The notes below the pieces were generated by a model, which did not search any database, was not told the origin of the DNA, and saw nothing but the letters and a program-made list of their open reading frames with translations. A stretch of DNA of 64,000 bases from Eulemur rufifrons (Eukaryota; Chordata; Mammalia; Primates; Lemuridae), in the NCBI RefSeq assembly GCF_041146395.1, contig NC_091006.1:5710001-5774000 (forward strand), read 5' to 3'. Made by a program: the position numbers and the translations under genes. Each line of letters opens with the position of its first letter. The first letter of the stretch is position 1. Below, in pieces: positions 21,100-35,491 of the stretch.

Positions 21100-22690
21100 T
21101 AATACCATCTTTTAGAGAAACTAAAAATAAGAAAAATAGTTTTGTTTTTCTTGCATTTATTTCATTTCCAACTCTCTTAATTTTTTGTTTAGATACAAAT
21201 TTCTGACTATGTCCTATTCCTTTTCTCTCAAGAATTTCCTTTAACATTTCTTGTAGAGAAGATCTGCTAGCAATGAATGCTCTGTTTTTACCTGTTGAAA
21301 AGTCTTTTTCTTTTTTTATGGTAACAACTTTATAAAAATATAATTCACATACCATTCAATTCACTGTTTTAAATTATATAATTCAATAGTGTTTAGTGTA
21401 GTCAGTGTTGTGAAACCATCAACACAACCAATTTTACAACATTTTCATTATGACAACATGAAAGCCCACACCCCAAGGCCATCATCCCCAATTTCTCCTT
21501 CCACCCCTCAATTTAGTCAACCACTAATCTACTTTTAGTCTTTATAAATTAGGCCACATTGGAAATTTCATAGGAAAAGAAGTTTCATATAAAATGAATC
21601 ATAGATATTTAGTCTTCTGTACTGGCTTCAATCACTTGGCATAATGTTTTCAAAGTTGATGTATGTTGTAGGAAGTATCAGACCTCCATTTCTTTTTATT
21701 ACCAAATAATATTCTACTGTATGGATATACCACATTTATTTATCCATTTATGAGATGAGGAACAATTGATTTGTTTCTAGTTCTTGGCTCTTATGAATCA
21801 TGCTGCTGTAAATATTTGAGTAACAGCTTTTTGGGGACATACATTTTCATTTCTCTTGAGAATACACCTAGGACTAAAATTGCTGGATCACATGGTAACT
21901 CTGTATCCTTCTGAGGAACTGCCAGACTGTACTCCAAAGCAAGTGCACCATTATCCAGTCACACCATCAATATATGTAGGTTCCTATTTCTCCAAATCCT
22001 AGCCAACATTTGTTATTGTCTGTTATGTTTGATTCTAGCCATCCTAAAGGTATGAGTTGGTATCTCCCTGGGGTTTTGATTTGCATACCCTGGATGACTA
22101 AAGATGTTGAACATGTTTTCAAGTATTTAGTAGCTATGTGTATGCATTTTTTTAGAAAAATTTATTCAGTTACTTTGCCCATTTTTAATTGGGTTGTCTT
22201 TTTATCATTGAGTGGCAAGACTTTTTTATATAGTCTAGATACAAATCCTATATCAGAAATATGATTTACCAAAATTTTCTTTCATTCTTTGGGTTGCCTT
22301 CTCTTCATGGTGGTTTTGAGGCACAAAGTTTTAAAATTTGATTATGTCCAATTTCTTTTTTGGTGGTGGTGTTTGTAATTTGGTGTCATGTGTAAGAAAC
22401 AATTGCTGACCATAGAGTCCAGAAGATTTATGCCTGTATTTCCTTCTAAATGTTCTATTGTTTTAATTCTTAAACTCAAGTGGTTGATCCATTTTGAGTT
22501 GATTTTGTATATGGTGAGAGGTAGAGATCCCAATTCAGTCTTTTCCATATGGATATCTAGTTGCTCCAATCTTTGTTGAAAAGACTATTCTTCCCCTCCT
22601 TGAATTGCCTTGGTACCCTTGTTGAAAATTAATTTACTGTATATGTGAAGTTTATTCCTGGACTCAATTTAATCCATTGATCTATGTGAT
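21100..22690 (-). mobile_element. L1 3' end next to a HAL1/L1 ORF1 fragment
   Basis: From 22,690 down to about 21,310 the minus strand reads as the end of an old L1 and its 3' UTR, finishing in an A-rich tail. Between 21,310 and 21,100 the minus strand encodes residues like SSLQEMLKEIL, matching the C-terminus of L1-type ORF1. Both are decayed and non-functional. Confidence 0.6.
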
Positions 22691-23593
22691 CTATGTGTGT
22701 ATCCACTGCGGTTGTGGTGCTCCTGAGGGGATTACTCAGGAGATTCAGAGCAACAAATCCAAGAACTGATTTAAAAGAAAAGATAAGTGATCAAGTTCTT
22801 AGGTTGCAACTTTAATAGGTTTTCAAATATTTATATTTGTGAATCGTGAATTTTTAGTCTTTGTTCCTTTTCCTCTTAGGGTATTGACCAGTATTTTGAG
22901 CCAGAGAGACAGTAAATTAAGATTATTATCTATTTGTCCATTTTATTTGTTATAAATATTTCTCCCCAAATTCACTTATCTAAAGTTTTTTTAATTTATT
23001 CATTTTTTACCATTCAGACGTTTTGAGTATTTATAAATAACAATCAAAATTTACAAATAATTACCATATCAAGGTTCTAAATTTTAAGAAAATTTCTGCC
23101 CTTGGTTATCTTTAAGAAACTTATTCCTAAACAAAAATGATAAAAATATTTAGAAGATATTTCTTCAGATGATTTTTTTAACCACATTAATTCAGCCCGT
23201 CTTTAATGTGTCCAAGGATGAAGAATGTAATGTATGGAAGAATTTAATGGAACTGCACCCACTCATCTATGACGTTAATCAATTTACCTAACACTTTATG
23301 GGTCAAGCGAGGCCTTTCCTTGGGTATTAGAAGTTACCATCCCATATATTACCAAACAGGGTGGCGCTACCGCAGGGGCCATAACGGTCCCAGCGTCCCA
23401 CTTTGAGGAGCTCACACCCAGCCCAGCGTGCGATGGTCCTCGAGGTCACAGCAGTGATTCTCCCTCCTGGGCCCTCACACTTAGATCTGAGGCGGCCAAA
23501 GGACACTGCTCAGACTGCCACAGTCTGTTCCCCCGGTTCCCCCCTGGCGGAATCAGCCGGCGCAGGGCCAGGGGCGCCAGCATTTGGGCGCTC

Positions 23594-23606
23594 TGCGCTT
23601 GCGCAC
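23594..23606 (+). promoter_or_regulatory. NRF1-like site
   Basis: TGCGCTTGCGCAC is close to the palindromic NRF1 site. The same 13 bases occur at 40631-40643. Confidence 0.5.
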
Positions 23607-23745
23607 TGCCAGGCTAGGCGGCAAGTCCCAGAAGTCTTCTGGACTCGGGCGGTCCTAGTGGTCACCGGCCGCATTTCTTCTAGGTTTTTACGACCCTGGG
23701 ATCCATTTCTCACAGTGGATTGCGGTCTTGACTATTCTAGCTTGG

Positions 23746-23760
23746 ACTACATTTCACTCA
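23746..23760 (+). promoter_or_regulatory. Degraded ZNF143-like motif
   Basis: ACTACATTTCACTCA occupies the same place as the better motifs at 397 and 40798, but the CCC core is broken. Confidence 0.4.
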
Positions 23761-24390
23761 GGCAATGGAGAAAACTTGAAGCTCTTGCTCCTTTTCCGGC
23801 ATCTCTGGTTGCGCGCTGCGCGTGCCCTGATGCTACCTCAGGAATACGCCAGCGTGGGTCGCTGCGGGGAAAGACACTGCAGCCCGCGCGGGACCCTTCG
23901 TGGCGGTGAGAGAGGGGTTGCGGGAGGCGCTCGGAGCGCCGAGGCCCCGAGCGCGACAGGGCGTGTCTGCGCGCCACCTCAGGCCGTGGGTGCTGGAGCT
24001 GCAGAGCGGGTGGTCGTATCTCTGGGAGACCGGCGGGGAGGGGAGAGACCGTGCAGCGTGTGACGGGGCCGGCGCGTGCCTTTGTGACGGTGGGTGCAGC
24101 TGTGAGACTGTGAGGTGCGTGGTTGTCCTTGTGTGACCGTGACACAGGGATCGTGTCCTTCACGCGAGCGTGCGTTGCTGTGGCTCTGTGGTGTCACTGG
24201 CCCCGTGGCTTCATGTTCCCTGATGCCTCCTGTGCCCTCCTCTGAGCCAAGTATGACTGCCACAGAGAAATTGTCCAAGTTAGATATCAAATATTGAGCT
24301 TTATTTGAAAGTTTTTAAGAAGAAACAGGATGGGACGTTTAGAGCAGGAATTGATAGAGTCTGTTAAAGAAACAATTATTCAGTGATACT

Positions 24391-24806
24391 TGTTAAATCA
24401 TGCCAAGGAAGACTTTATTCAGGACTATTGTGGTAGGTATGGAGACCACTGCAGTGGGATTTTGCAGTGGGTAAGAGAGATTGGGCTCAGCTCTCAATAC
24501 AGCATGGGCAAGTGGGAATTTATAGCCAAGGAACAGGATGAGGGTCCCTGGATGGAAACTTACTAAGAGGAAATACCAGGGGTAAGGGGGATTCTGGCTA
24601 AACCGACCTAACAGGATTCTTGCTGAAGACAAGCCAAAGTGCTAGATACCTCCTGGTGGGTGGTGGAGGATGAGGAACCCAATTAGATATAGGGGTGGTG
24701 TTAAACTACCTTGGCAGGGTTTTTTGTTTAAACTGGATTTTACAATGAAGTGTACAGATGGGCCTAGGAGAACGTTCAGCAGTCTTGACTAAAATTTGGT
24801 CATGCA
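24391..24806 (-). mobile_element. Solo LTR-like element, minus orientation
   Basis: Read on the minus strand it starts TG, has a TATA-like GGCTATAAATT, an AATAAA about 30 bases from the end, and ends CA. It interrupts intron sequence that continues uninterrupted in unit 3. No internal retroviral genes are next to it. The family is not assigned. Confidence 0.6.
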
Positions 24807-26213
24807 GAGAATCTTTGTCAGTTCCAAGAATAGGATGCTTTCCTGGAAGAGGTTGTCACCCCCCTCTCCATCCCCCCAGGTCTTTGAATTTCATTTACAT
24901 GTTTAAGAAGCACAAAGTTTTTGAATTCTGACCATAAGAACCTGCGGTGATCTCTGATTACAGATTCTGTCCTTCTGGTTATATGCATGAAATTATGACA
25001 CGTGTAGCCTTCGAAAGGGAAACATAAGTGCTCACTATTATGAGGTGAATCTAGATCATTACGGTTTGGATTTCTATAGATCAAAAACAACAGAAGTATG
25101 AACTCAGTTGTGCTGTGGTGTCCTTGCAAATTAAGGAAGTGAGCCAGAATTTTAGTGTTCCAGAACAGGAATTGTTAATCAGTGGTCCTTTGTGTTTATG
25201 GGCATACGGGGCACCACAAATCCCTTGAAATTGTATAGAGATTTGCTGTATATGCTTGTTAATTTGCATTTCCTGGGTGTCCATAATCCGTATTATTTAG
25301 ATCTGGGCTTTAGATTTGGAATCAAAGATTGTATACTTTGGAATAGTTTTGCAGAAAACTAGTGATCAACATGGGAAAGTTCAGACTATCACAACATCTA
25401 TGGGGTTGGATATTATGCAGATAATAAAATTTATGTTGATAAAGAATTCATCATTAAAAGGAAAAATGGCTATGATCTAATGTGTTAAGCAGTATTTACA
25501 GTTATAGATCATAGTTCTCAAAAATTTAAACTATATATGCAGCCCATTTAAAAAATGGAATTTTGCAAACCTTTTGCAAAGATTGTATCCAAAATGATCA
25601 TTTATTTAATTGGATTTTCAGACAAGAATGGAAGGGTGTGGCCACATTTATTGAGCCTCTCATGTTTGCCCCAAATCATCTGGCCTATTTTGTGTGTCTA
25701 TATCCCATTAAACATACAAGGGCCATTTCCCTTTCCATTAATGAAGAATCTTTATAGTGAAATGTGTCTAATCACGTACAAGCAACACAGCTGAAGGCTA
25801 TTCAAGAACACGAAGTAGTATATGTTTCTATCATGTTGCTTTTTCATTCTAGGCCTAGTATTTAAATTTCTTTTAATGACAAAAGCATACTCTCTTCCCA
25901 TAATGATATTTTTAAAATAGTTTAATACTTTAAAATATCTTGATGTTCTATTTGTGATGATGTCATTAAGGCAATCTCATTGCAAAACTTTGCTTATCAA
26001 AGGGAGTTATGAAGAAGATAGTTTGAATAACCCCAAATCCCCCTGCCCAGAGATAATCACTTTAAAAATTCTGGTGTATATATTTCTGATTTTCATGTGT
26101 GTTTGTGCATGGTGGTATTTCTGCAGAAGAAGGTTAATCAAATAGACAAAGATTCCACATTTTAGTTTGAAAAAGAAATTTATCCCAATCATGTGTATTA
26201 AATAAAAATTATG

Positions 26214-26572
<359 letters not shown>

Positions 26573-26575
26573 ATT

Positions 26576-26996
26576 ATAGGACACCACTGTTTTGGACTGA
26601 GCTCCTGCACTAGACCCCAACAGACCAGACCAAACCAAACTGAAATCACTGATGTTAAATAAATACCACATAATCAAACTGAAACTTACAGGAAGGAGAT
26701 AGATGCTCAGACAGACCAGTTTTCTCTGAAAACAGGAGATTCCAGTCACCTGACTCAGCTAAGGAATTCCCTTCTGCTTTAAACCTTACAAAAAACTAAC
26801 CTAAAGTAACCTGATGTCAATCAATTTTTTCTCTATTGTTCTGTAATTTGTTCCCACTTTATAAAACCCACTGTTCTGCCATTGTCAGTGGGAGCTCTCA
26901 TTCTATTTTGTAAAATGGAGGATGCCCCATTCATGAATTGTAAATAAAAGCCAATTAGATCTATATGTAAATTTGGTATAATCTTATTTTTTGACA
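26576..26996 (+). mobile_element. Solo LTR-like element, plus orientation
   Basis: It has TATAAAA at 26860, AATAAA at 26943 and an end in ttgaca at 26996. It directly follows the Alu, and both are absent from the matching place in unit 3. It resembles ERV1-type LTRs. There are no coding parts. Confidence 0.55.
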
Positions 26997-27689
26997 TGGG
27001 TTTCTGTATATGTCTATACATCTTAGGAGAGAAGGACAGTACCAGGGATCTCCTTCTGAAGTGAAAAACAATCCAAGTGTTTATACATTTTAGATATTAA
27101 AAATGTTATTTAAAACTTAATAGGGCATAAATTATGGAGTAAGATACCCTTTCAGAATTAATAGTTTAGAGATACAAGGTTACTTCAGAGAAAAGAGCAG
27201 TAATCTATGATTTCTAGATGTCTTACAGTATGAATAATTTTTACAAAGATATTTCAAAATAACAAAACATATTCTAATATTTACAAATGCAGAAATGCTT
27301 ATATGTTGCAGAAGAATAAGATTCACTCTCTTGTTAATATTCTCAGTTTAGTACTTTATTGGATATTGTTCTTTGAACATGTATATGAGGCTGAAGGGTG
27401 TTTTCCTTATTCTCTGTAGCTGTTGTGGACTGAGAAGGGGCATTTTCTCTTTACCTGTCTGATGATCTTTTTAATTAACTAATTTTCTTTAAAGATTCGT
27501 ATTTTCTTGAAGGTAGGCTTTGAAATTTTTAAAATTGAAATTATAAGAAAGAGAAAGCCCATGAAGCACAAACTTTAACAAAAATAGGAGGCAACAGAGT
27601 TAAGTTCCTTTTATAATAATGGATTAATTGACATGCAATGTTTTTCATCTTCGATGATATGTTACTACATTAGCTATCATTATATACTT

Positions 27690-27870
27690 TTTTTTAGTAT
27701 TTCTGTGGGTTATTTTGATTAATCTATAAAATAATCATGTATAGTAGGTAATATTCTTATCCCTACTTTGCTGATAGGGAAAACAGAGGCACCGAGATGT
27801 TAGCGTCTCTCATGGCACAAAGCTCAGCATCATGTCCTGAGAGTCTGAGAAAGGAACCTGTGTTTTTAAA
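27690..27870 (-). mobile_element. MIR-like remnant in intron 1 of unit 2
   Basis: Similar to 47,630-47,800 in intron 1 of unit 3, so it was there before the two units split. Confidence 0.5.
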
Positions 27871-28144
27871 TTCACCAGGATACCACTTATTAATTTATGC
27901 ATACATTTTAAAATCTGTCTTATGTACTAAGTCATTCTTTATACTGTTTTCCATTGATTATATGATTTAACATTAGTCTTTATTAATAATGGCATAGTAT
28001 GCCACCGTATAGCAGAGAATAATGTTTAACCTGTTCCCTACTGTTTTTAATTTTTGATAATCAAAAATTGTTCTATGATGAATATACTTGCCCATATTTG
28101 TTGGGTACTTCTATTGTCATTCCCTCTTAAAAATTTCTAGAAGT

Positions 28145-28441
28145 AGCTGGGTGAGGTGGCTCACGCCTGTAATCCTAACACTCTGGGAAGCTGAGGCAGG
28201 AGGATCGCTTGAGCTCAAGAAATCAAGACCAGCCTGAGCAAGAGCGAGATCCTGAGATCCTGTCTCTACTAAAAAAAATTGAAAAAATTAGCTGGGAGTG
28301 GTAGCACGTGCCTGTAGTCCCAGGTACTCAGGAGGCTGAGGCAGGAGGATCACTTGAGCCCAGAAGTTTGAGGTTTGCAGTGAGCTAGCCTGGGCAACAG
28401 AGCGAGACTCTGTCTAAAAAAAAAAAAAAAAAAAAAAAAAT
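28145..28441 (+). mobile_element. Alu, plus orientation
   Basis: Diverged two-armed Alu with a small 'gagatcct' duplication in the middle and a long A tail. Confidence 0.85.
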
Positions 28442-29097
28442 CCTAGAAGTGAATTTTATGGTCAAAAATCAGACTTTATATATTATATATTTATATATTA
28501 TAGTAAGTGACTGTACTGTGCTATACCTGGAAATAATAGTATTTTTGTGAGGGACAATATCTAAAAAGATAGCGTTGCTTCCTTTAAAATGCTTATAGCC
28601 TATCAAGGAAGGTCATATCTGAATTGAAATAAGTTTGAGACAGTGTGGGATAGAGTCTACTTGGAGAGATTTATCTCCAATATCTTGACCAACTTCACCC
28701 AATTTCAACATCAAAAAGAGGTAGTGGTGTGGACGATACGCCCTCTTTTCAGTCTTAAAGGTGGGAATGGAAAGAGGTAGATCTGCTCAAAGGAAGGACA
28801 GAGCTGCCAATCTTATGTCCACATCTGCCTCACCAAAATGGTGCATTGGCCAGAATATTTCCTGTTGAAGTATCTAAGTCTGGCTTCAATGCCAGTATGT
28901 TTCTGCTCTATGACTCTGTGTAGGTGAGATGTGTGGAAATTTGGGGAGGAAATGAGTTTCTCTGGAGTCCTAATCTTCCCAAATTGTGTGTGACAGGAGG
29001 TTTGGAACCTGAAATGGCAGACTAAAATATTACCTTGAGTCCTGTGGGGAAGACTGAATGAAGCACAGCTACTCTCAAGGTCTTTCTCTTCTTTCAG

Positions 29098-29182
29098 GTC
29101 TAGCTTCTCCAGACTGTCTGCTTTTCTGGTAGAGAAACACTGAGGACTGATCAGCTCTCATCAGTATAAAACCATGGCCTGT
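29098..29182 (+). CDS. ZNF607: Start exon of the ZNF607-like gene
   Basis: Acceptor ctttcag precedes it and donor gtaagt follows. ATG GCC TGT is at 29174-29182; the rest is 5' UTR. It is homologous to the start exons at 4217, 5872 and 49712. Confidence 0.78.
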
Positions 29183-30208
29183 GTAAGTCAGTGTTTCTCT
29201 CCTTGTTGATATGTATGCGTGATTTAGGTCATGAAAGTCTTTGCATTATTTTTCTTGAAGTTACCTACGATGAGAGGGTCCTCAGTAAATCTACTCTTCA
29301 GTTCTTGTTCTTCCTGTAAAGTATGTGCCACATCACCCAGCATCTTCCCTGTGTGGCCCACTGCAGATTAGCTAGTGTTCATGTCATTATTGACCATATT
29401 ATTTGACACCTTCTAGGTACTCATTCTTCTATTATGGGCAGTGATAAAGTGGAAAAGGAGTCAAGTTCCTTGAAGTGAAGATATATGCATTCCAGGTCAG
29501 CTTTGTCATTTAGTGAGACTGAGACAACAGTTCCATTAGACCTTCGTTGAGAAGTCTGAAATTTTCCAGACATTTGAGTTTTTCAGATAGAGAAGGTGGA
29601 ATTTGGCATTGAAGGATGTAATATCATTGTGTAGGGGAAAATTGCATGCTTGTGTGAATTAGTATATGACTGGGACTTATAAACATAAATGTCATGGATT
29701 TGGGTAGAACACCCTGAGAAGTAAATACCATAAAATAATGATATCATGTGCCAAAAAATATTTTGTTTTGAGAAAACAAAAATATACATATTAAGATCTT
29801 AAATAATGAAGTACTTGAATCTTGAAGAAATTACTAATTTTATGGAAACTTAGTTTTTTAAAATGGAGATTCTATACTCTGTGTTGGATAAAATGTCTCA
29901 TGATTAAATTTTTAATTCTCTTCCCAAGTAAAATATCTCTTGGGTATTATGCATCTAATAATGATTTAATTTAATAGGACACATTATTATTCTGTCATTC
30001 TCAAATGGGCCAGATATCCCAGAACATGCAGAAAGTTTTGTCTGTGTCACAGTCTTCTTCAAAAATACGTATACATTCTACTTCATTCCCTTCCCTGAAC
30101 ATCATGGATTTCTAGTCTGTGTGCTGATCATGTTGTTCTTTTGCTGTAATGCAGTCCTTCATATCTTCTACTCCATTTTCTAAATCTTTTCTCTAATTTT
30201 TCCAGTAA

Positions 30209-30376
<168 letters not shown>

Positions 30377-30974
30377 TAGTTTAGAATAATTGAGAATCTG
30401 TTCTAGAGGATATATGCTTTTTCCATTTTGATTTTCAGGGCTGCCTTTCAAGAAACTAGTTATATTTCTTTCCCTGGTTCCTACTGAAGTAATTTCAGCT
30501 TTGTTGGGTCAGTGATGGCAACTGTATTAAACACTTACATCCTGTCTTTCAGTGACATTCATACCTCCTTCTGATACTTTTATTTTTCTCTCTTACCTAA
30601 TGATAAATGGTTTAGCTTAGAATTTTCTTGTGTTCATTGTAGAACCATTGTCAAGGGATCCAGGTTTCTTATTTATTTGTGCTCAGAATAGCTATAGTAT
30701 TCCATTTTATTATCTGATGCAGTTACTGGGATATCAGCTGGACAGAGGGTCTTAAGTTGCTGTCATTAGCAAAAGAGAGCTTCTTCATATAGTGGTGGAT
30801 TAGATAATGGAATTCACATAAAACTGGGGAGAAAGTCCATTTCCTAAGACAGAGTTCATTTGATTTACGGTTGAAATTTGTAATCCATGAAAATTACATG
30901 TAAAATAGAATTAATATGCTATAATATCTTTTCTTATATACTCTTAGTAAAATAATTACAGTAGCATAATAAAT

Positions 30975-31195
30975 GTTCACAGCTAACTGTGATTATTAAG
31001 TACCAGACATTTTTCTACCCACTTTACATATATATTAACTAATTTAATCCTCCCAACATCCCAATTATTTTCCCAATTGTACAAGTGAGAATAGTGAGGA
31101 ACCACGGGTTTAAGTGACTTGCCCAAGGTCATACACCTGGAAGGTGGCAAAGTCATGAATTGATGCCAGGCTCCAGGGTGTATGTTTTCAATCAC
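30975..31195 (-). mobile_element. MIR SINE in the KRAB-A/KRAB-B intron of unit 2
   Basis: Contains the MIR-like core 'aagtgacttgcccaaggtca'. It is the counterpart of 8,310-8,530 and 52,770-53,025. Confidence 0.7.
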
Positions 31196-31437
31196 ATTTG
31201 CTTATTCTCTAGAATTAGAGGACAAAAGAATTTATATATATATATATATATATTTTAAAAAACAGCAGACAAAAACATTGACTCTCCCTAACTGATCTCT
31301 TTTTCTTTATTTCTCACTCTTCTCTTAAAATCTTATTCAATATCTCATTGACTTTTCATTTGGTGTCATTATAATTTTAATTGTGACTTTCAAAGTTTAT
31401 TTCCATATTTTATGGCACTTGTTTTCTTTATAAGCAG

Positions 31438-31533
31438 GACATTCTATGTCTAAGCCAGACATAATTACCTTATTGGAGCAAGGAAAAGAGCCCTGGATGG
31501 TTGTGACGGAAGAATCAAGAAGAGAGTGTACAG
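31438..31533 (+). CDS. ZNF607: KRAB-B exon of the ZNF607-like gene
   Basis: Encodes [20 protein letters not shown] and the tail [10 protein letters not shown], 96 bases, phase 1 at both ends. Confidence 0.92.
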
Positions 31534-31849
31534 GTAAGAGCAAGTAAGGCGGGGAAAGCCATTTGTGTAAGTAACAGCCCAAGTAGATGTGGTCAGCTCA
31601 TTTGGTAAACACATGAGCTTCTCAGTGGAGAAGAAGCTTGTGATGTGGAGAAAAAAATGAATCAGTCAGCATGAAATAGCCTGAGAAGTTTGTGTTTACA
31701 TCGGTACCTATTTGCCATGTTATTTTTCTCATATTTCCTTCCCAATTTAGAGACAGACACTGTCCTTCCAGGGTGTAGTAATTTTACCTGGATTTTGGAT
31801 CCAAATGCTTTCTAGATCTTCCTTTGCACATAAATTCATATATATGGCT

Positions 31850-32345
31850 CCATTCCCTAAAATTACATTTACTTCTATATATGGCAAGTACTTGAATACT
31901 CTGAGCCTGGCACCATGCTTGGCACAATGAGTCTGGCAATACTGAATAGGACAGATGGTGTTCCTGTAATGATGGACATTAGAGTATATTAAGGAACAAA
32001 TAGAATACATATGAAAGTAAAAATAAATAATATCAGGCCATGAAATATACTATGAAGGACAGTAAACAAGAACAGGGCACTTTTACATCATGTAGGGTGT
32101 TCAGGAACCCTTTTCTGTGGAGGTGACATTTGTGCAGAGACATGAAGTAAGGGCTCAGGTCATTGGAGTATGCGAGGGAAGAGTGAACAACACATGCAGA
32201 GGCTTCAGGGGCAGTTGGGTTTGTGTGTCTCAGTAGCAGCTGGTAGATTAGAGCAGAGTTAGTGAGGAGGGGAACTAACAGGATATGAAGTCAGTATGTT
32301 AGAAAGGATCCGGTCCTATAGGATTTTGTGTTTTATTATGAAGAA
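31850..32345. mobile_element. L2-like LINE remnant in unit 2
   Basis: Same family and intron position as 9,890-10,400 and 54,045-54,730. Confidence 0.5.
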
Positions 32346-32647
32346 TTAAGGGTGTTTCTAAAATGTTATTAGTAGCATTATCTTATGATATAGAATTTTT
32401 TATCATTATTTTTTTCAAAAGGCAAACCTTTAATTTTTGTTGAGCTACAAGCAGAAATCCAGATTAAACAAATAGAAATTAATGAGTTATCCTTTTGATA
32501 TATATCTTTCCTTTTGTTTTCAAAATCTTTCTTGACTTAATTGGAATGGTTTGGGTTTATTCTCTTCTTCCTCTCTAGTTTGATATTCTGAAACTATTAT
32601 TTCTTTTATTTCTACTTCAGTCTTAAAGTCTAACACTTCATTTTTGA

Positions 32648-32998
<351 letters not shown>

Positions 32999-33196
32999 TA
33001 GGTTTTCTCTGGTTTGAGGTATTTGTTTGATGTATATTTAAGCTGTCTATATGTCTGTCATTTGCTTTTGTTTTTTTTTCTTTTATACTTTCTTGTATTG
33101 GGTTTGACCTTGGGCCTCTTTTTTTGGTCATTTATATCTGAGATTAATTTTTCTCAACTTTGAGAAAGGAGTCATGGTTCTGGATGCCATTTCTAA

Positions 33197-33515
<319 letters not shown>

Positions 33516-33529
33516 CTATCATTATTTAT

Positions 33530-35460
33530 CTATCATTGGCATTCAATGAACTTCTTAAATCTACAAACTTATTTCTTTCACTAAATTTGGGATGTTTTCA
33601 ATCATTATTTCCTCAAAAATTTTTCTGCCCCAATCTCTTTCGTTTTTCCTTTTTAAGATTCCAACCACATCTTTTGATTATTCCCACAGCTCTTTAAATT
33701 TTTTTAAAATCTTTTGTCTCTCTCAATTTCAACTTGAATAATTTCTATTGCTCCAAGTTTACTAACTCTTTACTTGTCATTTCCATTCTGCTCTAAGCTC
33801 ACTGAGTAAGTTTTTTTTATTTTAGTAATTGTACATTTCAGTTGTATAATTTCCACTTTGTTCTTTTTCTGTTTTTCTCCCCCCATGGTAATATTTCCTA
33901 TATTTTCCATCATTTCCAGTGTGTTTTTCTAAAGTCTTTGTCTTAATATTCTAACATTTCAGTCATCTTGAGCTTAGCAACTGCTGTTTGTCTTTTCCCT
34001 GAGAGTAGGATACCTTTTTTTGTTCTTTGTATGTTGAATAATTTTGAACTGTATTTGAAACATGGTGTTATGTTGCATCAATTCTGGGTTCTGTTCATTC
34101 TTCTGGAAAAGGCTGATAGTTTTATATTAGCAAGCAATCAAAGTAGTACCGTTTAAACCGTAAGTTCTATTTTGCTATTTTTCGGTGCTAGTAATTTTCA
34201 ATTAGGGTCTCTAGAAGTTTTTGCTACAGTGTTTTGTATCCTCACTCTTGTTTGGTTTGGATTATGCTGAGAATTGTACTGACCAGTATCCAAAATTAGA
34301 TCTTCTCTGGCTGTTTCCCTCCAAGATTCCCTATCACTTTGCAGTTAGGCAGTGGTCACTCTCATGAATCCTATAGGCAGAAATATGTTGAGGTTTCTGT
34401 TGAGTTTTTGTAGCCTACACTTGCCCCACTATAAGTGGGACCCATCCTTGAGGCAAGCACATGATAGAGAGAAAAAAAACCAAGAAACTCGGCCCATTAT
34501 GGGTGCCGTTTTAAAGTTTTGTCTTCCTTTCCATAATCTCTTGCTTTTACTTACTTTTATTTACAGTCTTTAAGTGGTGAGTTATTTTTTTTTTATGTTG
34601 TCAAGCATTCAGTTTTAAATCAGTCAAAGGGGGCAGGGCTGTTGGGGGTTTATGCCGCCAAAATAGAACTAGAACTTCTTAAATTAGGGAGCTGCATAAT
34701 GGTGGGAAATGATTTTTTTCTTTTCTTATGTATCATTGTCAATTTATTGCTTTTATTCTGCATTGTTATATCTAACCTAATCCTTTTTATTTTACTATTT
34801 TCACTGTTTTATTTACTCACAACTCTGTTAAGTCTTTGAAGATTTCCTTTCATTTTCAAGATTTCAAGGTACCCCTTACCTGTTCCCTTAGTGAATCTGG
34901 CCTATCCTATGTGCATATTTTAGATCTAGATATTGAGAAATTACAAGATAGGTGGCAAAATGTGCTCATTATAACTGTCTTTGCTTGTAGCTATGTATGT
35001 TTCATTTGTGAGAACTTGCTGTTTAGACTTTTCACTTTTATGGTCAACTTTGATGAATATTCCTGGAATATTATTCATTTTTTAATATTTTCAAAATTAT
35101 TCATATAGTACTCTAATAATTTAAGTAAATTCTTCTGTGTTTCTTATTTTCCCCTTGGCATGTCTTATTTTTATTTTTTTACTCTCTTTTTTGATCGCTT
35201 TAGCTCATAGTAATTTTTATGAACACCATAACTTTGGGTTTTTTGTTAATGCTTTTCTGCTTTCTGGCTCATTATTTTCCTTTTTATCATTTTTTTCCCT
35301 ACTTTCCTGTACTTTGCTGTTCATTTCCTAAATTTTGGGTAGTGGTCTTTAACTCATTTTCTTTCATTTTTACTGAGAAAAGTATTTAAGTCTTTCAATT
35401 CCCTGACTGCCGATACTGAATGCCCAAGGTTATGATATGTCCTTGTTTTCTCAGTTGTGA
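33530..35460 (-). mobile_element. Decayed antisense HAL1/L1 material
   Basis: T-rich DNA whose reverse strand at 33,540-33,860 resembles HAL1/L1 ORF1, and at about 35,340-35,410 resembles L1 ORF2. The part between is less clear. No intact frame. Confidence 0.45.
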
Positions 35461-35491
35461 TTTACTGGAGTTTTTCCACTTCAGTGTTTTA

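Larger units (their letters stand above)
23400..23905 (+). promoter_or_regulatory. ZNF607: CpG-rich promoter and exon 1 of the ZNF607-like gene
   Basis: A sudden rise in G+C and CpG against the AT-rich flank. It contains an NRF1-like site (23594-23606), a ZNF143-like motif (23746-23760) and a likely exon 1 ending at 23905 before gtgaga. From 23882 on it is almost identical to the unit-3 promoter. Open frames through this island are chance frames in G+C-rich DNA. Confidence 0.7.

Noticed and set aside
23403..24163. Open frames of 100-170 codons on both strands in the unit-2 promoter
   Set aside because: Chance frames in G+C-rich DNA. They cross the promoter and exon 1, have no family resemblance, and similar frames occur in the duplicated promoter at 40,600-41,200 with changed ends.
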